DNA of 35,247 bases from Gammaproteobacteria bacterium (GTDB lineage: Bacteria; Pseudomonadota; Gammaproteobacteria; Immundisolibacterales; JAKLLR01): positions 1-35,247 of the forward strand of contig JAKLLR010000010.1 in the NCBI GenBank assembly GCA_022014175.1. Direction: 5' to 3'. The position numbers and the translations under genes are program-made. Shown one piece after another: positions 17,282 to 24,723 of the stretch (the stretch's first letter is position 1; each line of letters opens with the position of its first letter). The notes under the pieces were generated by a model. It was given only the letters and a program-made list of their open reading frames with translations. It had not been told where the DNA came from and did not search any database.

Positions 17282-18301
17282 ATGACGATCACTGTTGGCA
17301 CCACAATTACACAGTTTATTATTGAACGGCAACGGGCATTGCCGGAGGCGACCGGCGAATTAACCTCGGTGCTGAATGATGTGGTGATCGCCTGCAAGGG
17401 GATTGCTAACGCGATTTCCCATGGTGGCCTGGCGGGTGTGCTGGGGAGTGCCGGCACCGATAATGTGCAGGGTGAGGGTCAGAAGAAACTGGATGTGTTG
17501 TCCAACGATATCTTTCTCAAAGCCAATGAGTGGGCGGGCCACGTCGCCGGACTGGCTTCGGAGGAGATGGAGGATGTGGTGCCCCTGCCGAATGGGGTGA
17601 GCCGGGGTAAATATCTGCTGCTATTCGATCCTCTGGATGGCTCCTCCAATATTGATGTGAACGTCTCGGTGGGTACAATTTTCTCCATTCTGCGCTCTCC
17701 GGAGGGTGTGGATCTGCCCCGGGCCGAGCATTTTTTGCAACCCGGTACCGCTCAAGTCTGCGCGGGTTACGTGATTTACGGCCCCGCCACCATGCTGGTG
17801 CTGACCACCGGCGATGGTGTACACGGTTTTACCCTCAGTCCCGGCATCGGTGAATTTCTGCTGACCCATCCAGATATGCGGATTCCTGAAGAGACCACCG
17901 AGTTCGCAATTAACGCCTCCAACATGCGCTTCTGGGAGCTGCCGATGCGGCGCTACATTGATGAGTGTCTCGCCGGCAGCGACGGCCCCCGGGGCAAGAA
18001 CTTCAATATGCGCTGGGTCGCATCGATGGTGGCGGACGTACACAGAATTCTGTGTCGTGGCGGCATCTTCACCTATCCCCTGGACAGTCGGGAGCCCTCA
18101 AAACCCGGTAAGTTGCGGTTGATGTATGAGGTGAATCCCATGTCATTTATCGTCGAACAGGCGGGGGGCGTCAGCTCCACAGGGCGCCAGCGCTGTATGG
18201 AGATCACGCCGGAGGGGCTGCACCAGCGGGTGCCGGTGGTGCTGGGGTCGAAGTCTGAGGTCGAGCGGGTGGTGGGTTATTACCGGGATGCCGCTGATTA
18301 G
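17282..18301 (+). CDS. fbp: Fructose-1,6-bisphosphatase class I
   Basis: The 339-residue enzyme removes the 1-phosphate of fructose 1,6-bisphosphate in gluconeogenesis and, in autotrophs, the Calvin cycle. The metal site ASEEMED at about 92-98 and DPLDGSSN at 116-123, plus the sugar-binding NMRW and the [15 protein letters not shown] block, are class I hallmarks. GGAG lies six bases before ATG 17282. Its stop overlaps the convergent mobB stop by 4 bp. The divergent neighbour catalyses the opposing reaction. Confidence 0.97.
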   Translation: MTITVGTTITQFIIERQRALPEATGELTSVLNDVVIACKGIANAISHGGLAGVLGSAGTDNVQGEGQKKLDVLSNDIFLKANEWAGHVAGLASEEMEDVVPLPNGVSRGKYLLLFDPLDGSSNIDVNVSVGTIFSILRSPEGVDLPRAEHFLQPGTAQVCAGYVIYGPATMLVLTTGDGVHGFTLSPGIGEFLLTHPDMRIPEETTEFAINASNMRFWELPMRRYIDECLAGSDGPRGKNFNMRWVASMVADVHRILCRGGIFTYPLDSREPSKPGKLRLMYEVNPMSFIVEQAGGVSSTGRQRCMEITPEGLHQRVPVVLGSKSEVERVVGYYRDAAD

Positions 18302-18846
18302 GGTTTTTCCCTTGTTAAGAAACGCTCGTGAATAAAGACCGCGATAGCTGGCGGGTCATTCAGATCCAGCAGCGGCAGATCAGTTTTCAGGTTTGGGTCG
18401 TCACTGGCGATGGCCACGATGTTCGCATCTGGCGGTAGTGCAGTCTGATTCAAGGCGCTGCGCCGCAGTTCGATTTTGGCCAGTGTGCTCTCCTTGAAAC
18501 CCTCCGCCAGCACCAGATCAAGACGCCCCAGGGCCAGTTCATCCACCAGATCAAGGGGGTCGGGCTCTGGCGGTCTCTCTCCGTCGGCTCCGGCCCGCTC
18601 CTCGAACCGGACCTGCCGCCAGGGAGAGGCCAGAAGCAGCTGCGCCGCCCCGGCCTGACGCAGTCGGTGGCTGTCCTTGCCGGGCCGGTCCACCTCAACC
18701 TCGTGATGGGTGTGTTTGACCACCCCTACCCGCAGTCCCCAACCACTGAACTGAGCCAGCAGCCCTTCAATCAGGGTGGTTTTGCCAGTGCCGCTGGGGG
18801 CCACCAGTGCAACTATCGGTGGCCGGGTCCAGGGTGTTTCAGGCAA
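18298..18846 (-). CDS. mobB: Molybdopterin-guanine dinucleotide biosynthesis adaptor MobB
   Basis: The 182-residue P-loop protein has Walker [10 protein letters not shown] at 16-24, the MobB block [20 protein letters not shown] near 43-62, and LVLAEGFK near 112-119. MobB assists MobA in attaching GMP to molybdopterin. The start is TTG 18846, because the Walker motif comes too soon for any later candidate, and it overlaps the end of the GldG-like gene by 8 bp. No other molybdenum cofactor gene is in the window, so the operon partner seems functionally unrelated. Confidence 0.92.
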   Translation of the reverse strand: MPETPWTRPPIVALVAPSGTGKTTLIEGLLAQFSGWGLRVGVVKHTHHEVEVDRPGKDSHRLRQAGAAQLLLASPWRQVRFEERAGADGERPPEPDPLDLVDELALGRLDLVLAEGFKESTLAKIELRRSALNQTALPPDANIVAIASDDPNLKTDLPLLDLNDPPAIAVFIHERFLTREKP

Positions 18847-20791
18847 CCCGGTTGCGCCACCAACGCAGCAGCCCGAGGCCGAGGGCGCCGAGAATAATCA
18901 GCAGCGGTATCAGGGCGATATTGATGAACTTCAGGCGCGCTTCAAGCCGGTCTATGTCGCCCCGCAGATCTCGCTGCACATCTCTCAGCTGTTTGCGCAC
19001 CCTGACTTTCTCGTTGCGGAATCGCTCGATCTCTGCCGCCTGTTCAGGAGAGAGGAGACTCTCCTCTTCCGCGGTTTTCTGCTGCTCAAGCTCCAGTAAT
19101 TTGGCTTCGGTCTGGCGCAGCTGCTCCTGCAGCGTCTGTTCCGTCTCAAGGAAGCGGGATTCCGCATCCATGGCCAGCTGGTTGACCACGGTGAAAGGCC
19201 GGGCGAAGGTGCCGCGACTGCGGACGCTAATCAGGTCGCTGGAGCCGCTCAGGTGCTCCAGTGCGTTCAGCACGAACTTGCCGTTGTCCGCGTAGGGGAA
19301 AGCAATCCGCTCGCCATAGAAGTTCTGAATCTGGACCCAGAACTGGTTATGCAGAAGATCCGCGTCCGCCACTAGGGTGACATTGATCGGGCTCGCTGCT
19401 TCCGCCACGAAATTCGGGTCATCCTCGGTATCAATTCGCAGCACCAGAGGCGTCTCTTCTTCCGGCATTTGAGTATCTGCTTCGGACTGCTCTGCCTCGG
19501 GGTCTTTACGTATCGGCTTGCCGTCCGGGAAGGCGGTGGTGGCCGGGCCAGTCAGGCGGGCGGCCAGTATCTGCCGACCGCTGTCGGGCTGGTAACTGGT
19601 GAGTAACTGCTCCGGCGTCGGGTTGCTCTGGAGTAAATCTGTCTCCAGCAGCTGTACGGAGTCGCTGGACCAGATCAGAGGCGTCAGAGTGGCCTCCGCG
19701 CCATCCAGCAAGCGAATTGAGCCGACGGTCGCGGCGTTGATCTGAGCGAGTCGGCTGGTGAGAATATCGTCGGTTGCCAGATGGTCCGGCAGCAGCCGCA
19801 ACCAGATCAGGTAATCCGCGGTACCGCCGGCACCGGTGGAGACCCGCTGCGCGGCACCCCGGTCGGCGACAACTTTGCCTTCAACCAGTTCCACCCCCCA
19901 TTTCTCCAGCAGTGGTCCCAGGCTGCTGCTCTCTTTGGGCAGCGGAGGTTCGTTGGGACTAAAGGGGTCGCTGGGAATGACTTCACTGGTCGCAAAGGGG
20001 TCGAGAAACGCCAGCAGGTGTCCGCCCCGCAGGACGAACTGATCAATCGCATAGAGACTGGCATCATCCAGATATTTGGGGTGAACCAGCATCAATACGT
20101 CCACCTCCTCCGGAATTTCGGTGGCTTTGTAGTCGATGTCCTGCACCGTGAATAGCTGTTGCATCTGATCGTAGATGCCCCAGGGTGCTGGTGGCGGCTG
20201 ATTGGTAAAGGGGTTGGCGCGACCGCCGCCCTTCAGTGGCAGGCTCGACCAGAGTCCGATGACAATTTTCTCTGGCCCTGTGAGGCGATAGACCAGATTG
20301 GTCAGCTCGTACTCCAGGAACTCAGCGTTGTCCGGCTGAAAAAAGGGGATCACCTCCCTGGCGCGGCCCTCTGCGGATGCGACCAGGCCGAAGTAGGCCA
20401 CTTCACCATCCTGCAGTGGCGCGCCTTTGAGGCCACTGGCCACCGCTTCATCCTCCTCATCAGAGAAGGGCTCCGGATGGATGACTTCAAGCTGGATCTT
20501 GTCTCCAGCCACGGCGGAGTACTCCCGCAGCAGTTGATCAACCCGCTGGGCATAACTGCTCAGTCCCGGTAGTTCGTTTAGAACCTTGGAGTAGTAGAGC
20601 CGCAGAGTGACCGGTTTTTCCAGGGCGCGCAGAATGTTGCGGGAGCCGTCAGTCAGGGTGTAGAGCTGGTTGGCGGTGAGGTCGATCCGGGCGCTGCTGA
20701 ATAGCACCACTGCAAAAATATTGACTACAAACAGCAGGGCCAGAGCGAGCAGTAGACCGGAGCTGGAGAGCAGGGATTTTTTTAGTGCCAT
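18839..20791 (-). CDS. GldG-like ABC transport auxiliary protein (long form)
   Basis: The 650-residue protein has one N-terminal membrane span (about 9-33), a long extracytoplasmic part with the GldG/ABC_transp_aux pattern (ARIDLTANQLYTLTDGSRNIL, then YYSKVLNELPG, and the GGHLLAFLDPF core), a charged coiled coil of roughly residues 535-615, and a C-terminal span (LIPLLIILGALGLGLL). Such proteins accompany GldA/GldF-type ABC-2 exporters, known from Bacteroidetes gliding but widespread and uncharacterised in proteobacteria. AGGA precedes ATG 20791, 5 bp after the permease stop. A shorter paralog lies at 27955-29313. Confidence 0.88.
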   Translation of the reverse strand: MALKKSLLSSSGLLLALALLFVVNIFAVVLFSSARIDLTANQLYTLTDGSRNILRALEKPVTLRLYYSKVLNELPGLSSYAQRVDQLLREYSAVAGDKIQLEVIHPEPFSDEEDEAVASGLKGAPLQDGEVAYFGLVASAEGRAREVIPFFQPDNAEFLEYELTNLVYRLTGPEKIVIGLWSSLPLKGGGRANPFTNQPPPAPWGIYDQMQQLFTVQDIDYKATEIPEEVDVLMLVHPKYLDDASLYAIDQFVLRGGHLLAFLDPFATSEVIPSDPFSPNEPPLPKESSSLGPLLEKWGVELVEGKVVADRGAAQRVSTGAGGTADYLIWLRLLPDHLATDDILTSRLAQINAATVGSIRLLDGAEATLTPLIWSSDSVQLLETDLLQSNPTPEQLLTSYQPDSGRQILAARLTGPATTAFPDGKPIRKDPEAEQSEADTQMPEEETPLVLRIDTEDDPNFVAEAASPINVTLVADADLLHNQFWVQIQNFYGERIAFPYADNGKFVLNALEHLSGSSDLISVRSRGTFARPFTVVNQLAMDAESRFLETEQTLQEQLRQTEAKLLELEQQKTAEEESLLSPEQAAEIERFRNEKVRVRKQLRDVQRDLRGDIDRLEARLKFINIALIPLLIILGALGLGLLRWWRNRVA

Positions 20792-20796
20792 ATTGT

Positions 20797-21531
20797 TTAT
20801 CCTGCCTTTTTCAGTTCGACGACCACTGCGTTGGCGTAGAGCCAGAACAGAATCATAGAGAGGAAGAAGACCATATCCTTGATCTCGACCACGCCCCGGG
20901 TGATGGCATCAAAGTGGGTCAGGAAGCTGAACGACCGCAGCGTCTCCACCAACAGATCCGGCATCCAGCCTGTAAAAACCTCAAGGGTGCTGGGAAAACC
21001 GGTGATCAGGAGCAGAAAGCAGATCATCACACTCACCACAAAAGCGATGACCTGATTTTTGGTCACTGCGGAGATACAGGCGCCGATAGCCAGATAGCTG
21101 CCCGCCATCAATAGACTGCCGAGATAACCCGCTGCGATGACGCCGTGGTCCGGGTCGCCCAGATAACTCACGGTGATCCACATCGGGAAGGTCAGCGCCA
21201 CCGCCACCGCGGTAAAGAGCCAGGCCGCCAGAAACTTACCCACAACCGCCTGCCAGAGGGAGACAGGCAGCGTCATCAGCAGTTCGATGGTGCCACTTTT
21301 GCGCTCCTCGGCCCAGAGTCGCATCGCCACCGCCGGCATCAGGAACAGGTAGAGGAATGGATGGAACTCGAAAAAAGGTTGCAGACTGGCGTACCCGCTG
21401 TCGAAGAATCCGCCCAGATAGAACGTAAAAATTCCATTCAGGAACAGGAAGATAACAATAAACACATAGGCAACTGGGGTTAAAAAGTACCCGGCCAGCT
21501 CTCGTTTGATAATGATGCCAAGGGTGTTCAT
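20797..21531 (-). CDS. ABC-2 type permease (GldF-like)
   Basis: The 244-residue inner-membrane protein has about six hydrophobic spans. The segment MRLWAEERKSGTIELLMTLP near 69-88 is the usual cytoplasmic loop of ABC-2/GldF permeases. It starts with ATG overlapping the ATPase stop (ATGA) and is followed after 5 bp by the GldG-like gene, so ATPase, permease and auxiliary protein form one transporter operon. The substrate is unknown. Confidence 0.92.
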   Translation of the reverse strand: MNTLGIIIKRELAGYFLTPVAYVFIVIFLFLNGIFTFYLGGFFDSGYASLQPFFEFHPFLYLFLMPAVAMRLWAEERKSGTIELLMTLPVSLWQAVVGKFLAAWLFTAVAVALTFPMWITVSYLGDPDHGVIAAGYLGSLLMAGSYLAIGACISAVTKNQVIAFVVSVMICFLLLITGFPSTLEVFTGWMPDLLVETLRSFSFLTHFDAITRGVVEIKDMVFFLSMILFWLYANAVVVELKKAG

Positions 21532-22472
21532 GAACGGGCTCCGGCAGTGTCGGTGAGATCCCTGAAGACGTCATCCAGCTTGCCCCCCTGCTGGTAGATC
21601 TGCTCCACCTGCCAGCCTTCGGTTGTGGCCAGCTGGGCCACGGCGCGAATAACGCTCTGACCGCCCTCGGGGAAGATCAGCAGTGTGCGGTTGTCCAGGG
21701 TCTGACAGCTATCGATCCAGTCCAGCTGGGGTAGCCGGGCCGCCGCCAGGGGTGCCTGCTCTGCGGATAACTGCAGTGATACCGCGTTGTGGTAGCGGGA
21801 GCGCGCCTCAAGCTCCTGCGGGGTACCGTCTGCTACCAGTTTGCCGTTGGCGATAATCAGGGCTCGGCTACAGACCGCCTCCACCTCTTCCAGGATGTGG
21901 GTCGAAATGACAATAGCCTTGTCGGATGCCATCTCCTGAATCAGGCTACGGACTTCCTGTTTTTGATTCGGGTCCAGGCCGTCGGTGGGTTCATCCAGAA
22001 TCAGGACTTGCGGGTCGTGCAGAATCGCCTGGGCCAGCCCGACCCGGCGCTTGAACCCTTTCGACAGGGTATCGATGCGCTGGTTTAACACGTCACCGAG
22101 CTGAATGCGGGAGACTACATCTGCGATCCGCTGGCGCTTTGTCTCGCCCCGCAGGCCGCGAATACCCGCGACAAAATCCAGTAGTGCTGCGGGGGTCATG
22201 TCTGCGTAGAGCGGCGCGCCTTCCGGCAGATAACCAATTTGGCGGCGGCTCTGGAGGGGTTTCTCGGTGATGGACTGGCCACCAATGCAGACGGTGCCCG
22301 AGGTGGGGGTGAGAAATCCGGTGACCATTTTCATGGTGGTGGACTTGCCTGCGCCATTGGGACCGAGGAACCCCAGCACTTCGCCTCGGTCGACCTGAAA
22401 AGTGAGGTCATCCACCACCTTCGACGCGCCAAAGCGTTTACACAGGTGTTGAATCTCGATCAGTGCGGTCAC
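21528..22472 (-). CDS. ABC transporter ATP-binding protein (GldA/NatA-like)
   Basis: The 314-residue protein has Walker A GPNGAGKST at 37-45, a signature read as LSKGFKRRVGLAQA, Walker B VLILDEPTDGLDP, and the switch His in STHILEEVE. The variant LSKGF signature and a C-terminal regulatory extension of about 80 residues are typical of the GldA/CcmA family. The start is GTG 22472, backed by a strong AGGAGG five bases upstream. It opens the first GldAFG-like operon. Confidence 0.94.
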   Translation of the reverse strand: MTALIEIQHLCKRFGASKVVDDLTFQVDRGEVLGFLGPNGAGKSTTMKMVTGFLTPTSGTVCIGGQSITEKPLQSRRQIGYLPEGAPLYADMTPAALLDFVAGIRGLRGETKRQRIADVVSRIQLGDVLNQRIDTLSKGFKRRVGLAQAILHDPQVLILDEPTDGLDPNQKQEVRSLIQEMASDKAIVISTHILEEVEAVCSRALIIANGKLVADGTPQELEARSRYHNAVSLQLSAEQAPLAAARLPQLDWIDSCQTLDNRTLLIFPEGGQSVIRAVAQLATTEGWQVEQIYQQGGKLDDVFRDLTDTAGARS

Positions 22473-22584
22473 AGTATCCTCCTGAAGTTACTCCGCAGCA
22501 GCAGCCCGGTCCGGCCGTGCAGTGGGGTGGTTGTGGTCTGACGCCACTTCCATAATGGCGGTTGATTGTACAAATGGGGCCGGG

Positions 22585-22614
22585 AAAAACAAGGCGAGGC
22601 CGGAGTGGCCGGCC
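22585..22614 (-). terminator. Possible terminator after the DUF3106 gene
   Basis: Reading the - strand, GGCCGG, a five-base loop and CCGGCC (22609-22614 and 22598-22603) are followed after five bases by TTGTTTTT. The U-rich run is offset from the stem, so this is a weaker candidate than the other two terminators. Confidence 0.35.
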
Positions 22615-22620
22615 CGGGGT

Positions 22621-23157
22621 TTATCGAGCCGGGGGGGTGGCTGGCGGTTGTCGTTGCGGTGTCTGCTGCTGTTCGCGCCAGCTGCGGCGCTGTTCGGGCG
22701 TCAGCGACTGCCAGCGTTCGCGGATCTGCTGCCGTTGGGTTGGATCCATCTGCTGGAAGCGACGGCGGGCGGCCTGAATTCGCTCCTGCTGATCCGGATC
22801 CAAGGTTTGCCAGCGCTGAAAATTCTTGCGTAGTTCCGCCCGCTGATCCGGATTGAGTTCACGCCAGCGCTGGATGCGTTGTTGTAGACGTGCTCGCTGC
22901 TCAGGGGTGGCTGTGGCCCAGTGGCCCGCACCCCTTTTTAGCCGCTGCTGGCGGATTGCGGACATCTCGTCCCAGCCATCCTTAAACCGGGACAGGGCCG
23001 ACTGTTCTGACTCCGACAGTTGGCTCCAGGGGGTCGCTGCCGACTGGGGCCTGTGTTCGGTTTCACCTGCGGTAGTGTCGGCCATGAAGGCTAATATCAA
23101 GCCCAGAATCAGAGTACTCCGGATCAGCCAGTGTTGTGCGGGTTTAGCTCTGCTCAT
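22621..23157 (-). CDS. Secreted DUF3106 repeat protein
   Basis: The 178-residue protein has a signal peptide (IRSTLILGLILAFMA, cleavage near TAGE). About five imperfect 18-residue repeats follow, of the form RW..L.PDQR..L...F, which is the DUF3106 pattern and should give a helical periplasmic chain. It is the third gene after an ECF sigma factor and DUF3619, an arrangement familiar from betaproteobacteria. The ORF track begins at TTG 23250, but the 31 extra residues would sit before the signal peptide, so I favour ATG 23157 even though its ribosome site is poor. Function is unknown. Confidence 0.8.
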   Translation of the reverse strand: MSRAKPAQHWLIRSTLILGLILAFMADTTAGETEHRPQSAATPWSQLSESEQSALSRFKDGWDEMSAIRQQRLKRGAGHWATATPEQRARLQQRIQRWRELNPDQRAELRKNFQRWQTLDPDQQERIQAARRRFQQMDPTQRQQIRERWQSLTPEQRRSWREQQQTPQRQPPATPPAR

Positions 23158-23323
23158 CGGCGTTGTCCGGTTCTGGAGATGTTGGGCTGCCAGGGTTTCG
23201 ATGGCGTTGTCGAGCCAGGAACTGTCGGCTTGATCCTGGTCGGCGAGCAACCCCGGAAACGCCCAAGACGGGTTCCGCGAGTCACAGACCTACCCCGGGT
23301 GGTGGATGAACAGCAGCACCGCG

Positions 23324-23659
23324 CTATACCTGACCATTCTCTGAAAGCCAGTCGTAGAACTCGATCTCCTGATAGAACTCAATTTCCTGGGGCGCGGCGA
23401 GCAGGTCAAGACTTTCAATGGGCAGAGCTGCCCCGTTGTCTGCCGTGGGCAGGGCGAGCCAGAGCAGCAGGGCGCAACTGGTGGCGAGGAGCGCCCCAAC
23501 TGCTGGCAGCCGACCTGCTCGGCTTTGTGCTGGGGCGCTGGCGGCAGCCAGGGCCTGCCGTCGTGCTTCGGAGAGGTGGCCCCGAGTCACTGAATCCAGT
23601 TCACCAATGGTGGCGTCCAGCGCTGCGCGAACCTGTTTGTCCAAGTGGGTGTCACTCAT
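23324..23659 (-). CDS. DUF3619-like putative anti-sigma or membrane protein
   Basis: The 111-residue protein has a polar N-terminal half with a DATIGELDSVTRGHLSEARRQAL helix, one membrane span near 54-69 (GALLATSCALLLWLAL), and a short acidic periplasmic tail. Such proteins follow ECF sigma genes and are thought to act as membrane partners of the sigma factor; this is inference from context. It overlaps the sigma gene by 8 bp. The tail holds a QEIEFY tandem repeat just before DWLSENGQV. Confidence 0.75.
   Translation of the reverse strand: MSDTHLDKQVRAALDATIGELDSVTRGHLSEARRQALAAASAPAQSRAGRLPAVGALLATSCALLLWLALPTADNGAALPIESLDLLAAPQEIEFYQEIEFYDWLSENGQV
23354..23389 (-). repeat. 18-bp in-frame tandem duplication in the DUF3619 gene
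   Basis: Two adjacent 18-bp units with three mismatches encode QEIEFY twice. The divergence between copies, all at third codon positions, suggests the duplication is older than those in the TraB and zapG genes. Confidence 0.75.
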
Positions 23660-24191
23660 CAGCCTCGTCCTGCAGTGCGGCGCGAACCCGGCTCATAGCC
23701 CGGGATAGATGTGTTTTGACGCTGCCCTCCGAGCAGGCCATCGCGGTAGCAGTAGAGGTCACGTCGAATCCCTCCCAGACTCTGAGCAGGAAGGCCTGGC
23801 GCTGGCGATGTGGCAGTGTTTTCAGAGTTTTCATCAGTGTTCGCGCGGTATTGTCCCCCAGGGCCAGTGCCACCGGGTCGGGATTGGTGGCATCCGGAAT
23901 TGCGTTGATCGGATCGGTTTCGTCATCTTCGCTTTGAACGAAAAAACCAAAGATTCGCCGACGTGCCCCCTGCCGCCGGTGCCAGTCCCGAATCCGGTTC
24001 TGCAGTACCCGGTGGAATAATGGTGGCCACTGCTCCAGGGGCCGCCGGGCATAGGCTTTGGCAAAGCGTAGCATCGCCTCCTGAACCAGGTCGAGGGCAT
24101 CCTCCCGGTTGCCGGTCGAGAGTTGGGCGATGCCAAAAGCTCTTTTTTCAACGCTGGCCAGAAAGTCATTAAGCGCGATCCTGTTGTTCAG
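23652..24191 (-). CDS. ECF-type RNA polymerase sigma factor with non-canonical start
   Basis: The frame encodes region 2 (FLASVEKRAFGIAQLSTGNR, then EDALDLVQEAMLRFAKAYA, and PLFHRVLQNRIRDWHRR) and region 4 (LKTLPHRQRQAFLLRVWEG, then CSEGSVKTHLSRAMSRVRAAL). The family is the sigma factor that precedes DUF3619/DUF3106 genes. The frame opens upstream after a TGA but holds no ATG, GTG or TTG before conserved region 2; the first ATG (24074) would remove half of it. I therefore place the start tentatively at CTG 24191, giving about 179 residues; ATC 24179 is another option. A sequencing error or frameshift upstream is also possible. Confidence 0.8.
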   Translation of the reverse strand: MNNRIALNDFLASVEKRAFGIAQLSTGNREDALDLVQEAMLRFAKAYARRPLEQWPPLFHRVLQNRIRDWHRRQGARRRIFGFFVQSEDDETDPINAIPDATNPDPVALALGDNTARTLMKTLKTLPHRQRQAFLLRVWEGFDVTSTATAMACSEGSVKTHLSRAMSRVRAALQDEADE

Positions 24192-24291
24192 GCCCTGCCC
24201 CCGATTGGTTGGTGGTTTCAGTCGGCAGTTAACCCGACGAACTGATCAAAGTACAGGCGGTACCTAATGGACAGCACGGTCTATTGGAATC

Positions 24292-24630
24292 TTATCGTCC
24301 TGGGTGCCGCTGCCGAACCTGGGCATGGCGTTCGCCTTTACGGTCGAGCCGATGATCGATACGATCACCTTTGCGGTCGAGGTGCTGGTCGATGCGGTCA
24401 CCCTTGCGGTCAAGCCGCTCCGCCAAACGCTGTTTGCCATTCGCCTCAGCTCGGGCGGATCGCTGATCCAGGCGGTGGTCGATGATGTCGCCGCGGCGGT
24501 CGAGTCGGCGGTCGATCTGGTCACCTATGCGATCAAGCCGGTCATCGACTTCCCGCGGATGAGATGCGGTTGCTACGGCGCTGATGGTGGCCAAGAGGAT
24601 AACCAGTGCTATGTTAGATCCTGTTTTCAT
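24292..24630 (-). CDS. Small secreted protein with 11-residue RLDRKGDRIDx repeats
   Basis: The 112-residue protein has a signal peptide (SNIALVILLATISAVATA, cleavage near residue 22). Repeats follow of the form RLDRKGDRIDx: three toward the N-terminal side (31-41, 42-52 and a degenerate unit from 53), a short spacer, then three at 72-82, 83-93 and 94-104. Eleven-residue periodicity with Leu and Ile at fixed places fits a right-handed coiled coil. AGGAG lies seven bases before ATG 24630, so this is a real gene although the ORF track buries it inside a longer antisense frame of the nitrilase gene. It is divergent from that amidase gene. Function is unknown. Confidence 0.82.
   Translation of the reverse strand: MKTGSNIALVILLATISAVATASHPREVDDRLDRIGDQIDRRLDRRGDIIDHRLDQRSARAEANGKQRLAERLDRKGDRIDQHLDRKGDRIDHRLDRKGERHAQVRQRHPGR
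24319..24540 (-). repeat. Degenerate 33-bp repeats encoding the RLDRKGDRIDx units
   Basis: The DNA repeats follow the protein units, with 33-bp spacing and a 24-bp insertion in the middle unit. The last three copies are the most alike, suggesting recent expansion or homogenisation at the 3' end. Confidence 0.7.
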
Positions 24631-24650
24631 CTTTTTCTCCTGCAACATTT

Positions 24651-24662
24651 GGGGTTTACCCC
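24651..24662. promoter_or_regulatory. Inverted repeat upstream of the repeat-protein gene
   Basis: GGGGT, TT, ACCCC in the 93-bp divergent gap, about 20 bp from the repeat-protein start. It may be an operator or a small hairpin in the leader; no known consensus is recognised. Confidence 0.25.
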
Positions 24663-24723
24663 AGCAACAACGGGTGAGATCGGTTTTGGTTGACAGCTCA
24701 GGGAAAATTTTCAGGCGTGGGTT

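Noticed and set aside
24140-24169. Programmed -1 frameshift feeding the sigma factor from ATG 24169 through six A
   Set aside because: The conserved FLASVEK coding lies upstream of the A run in the main frame, so a shift there would lose it. A rare start codon explains the data better.
24304-24693. 129-residue + strand frame rich in Val and Ala
   Set aside because: It is the antisense of the RLDRKGDRID repeats, which keeps the opposite strand open; no ribosome site or family.
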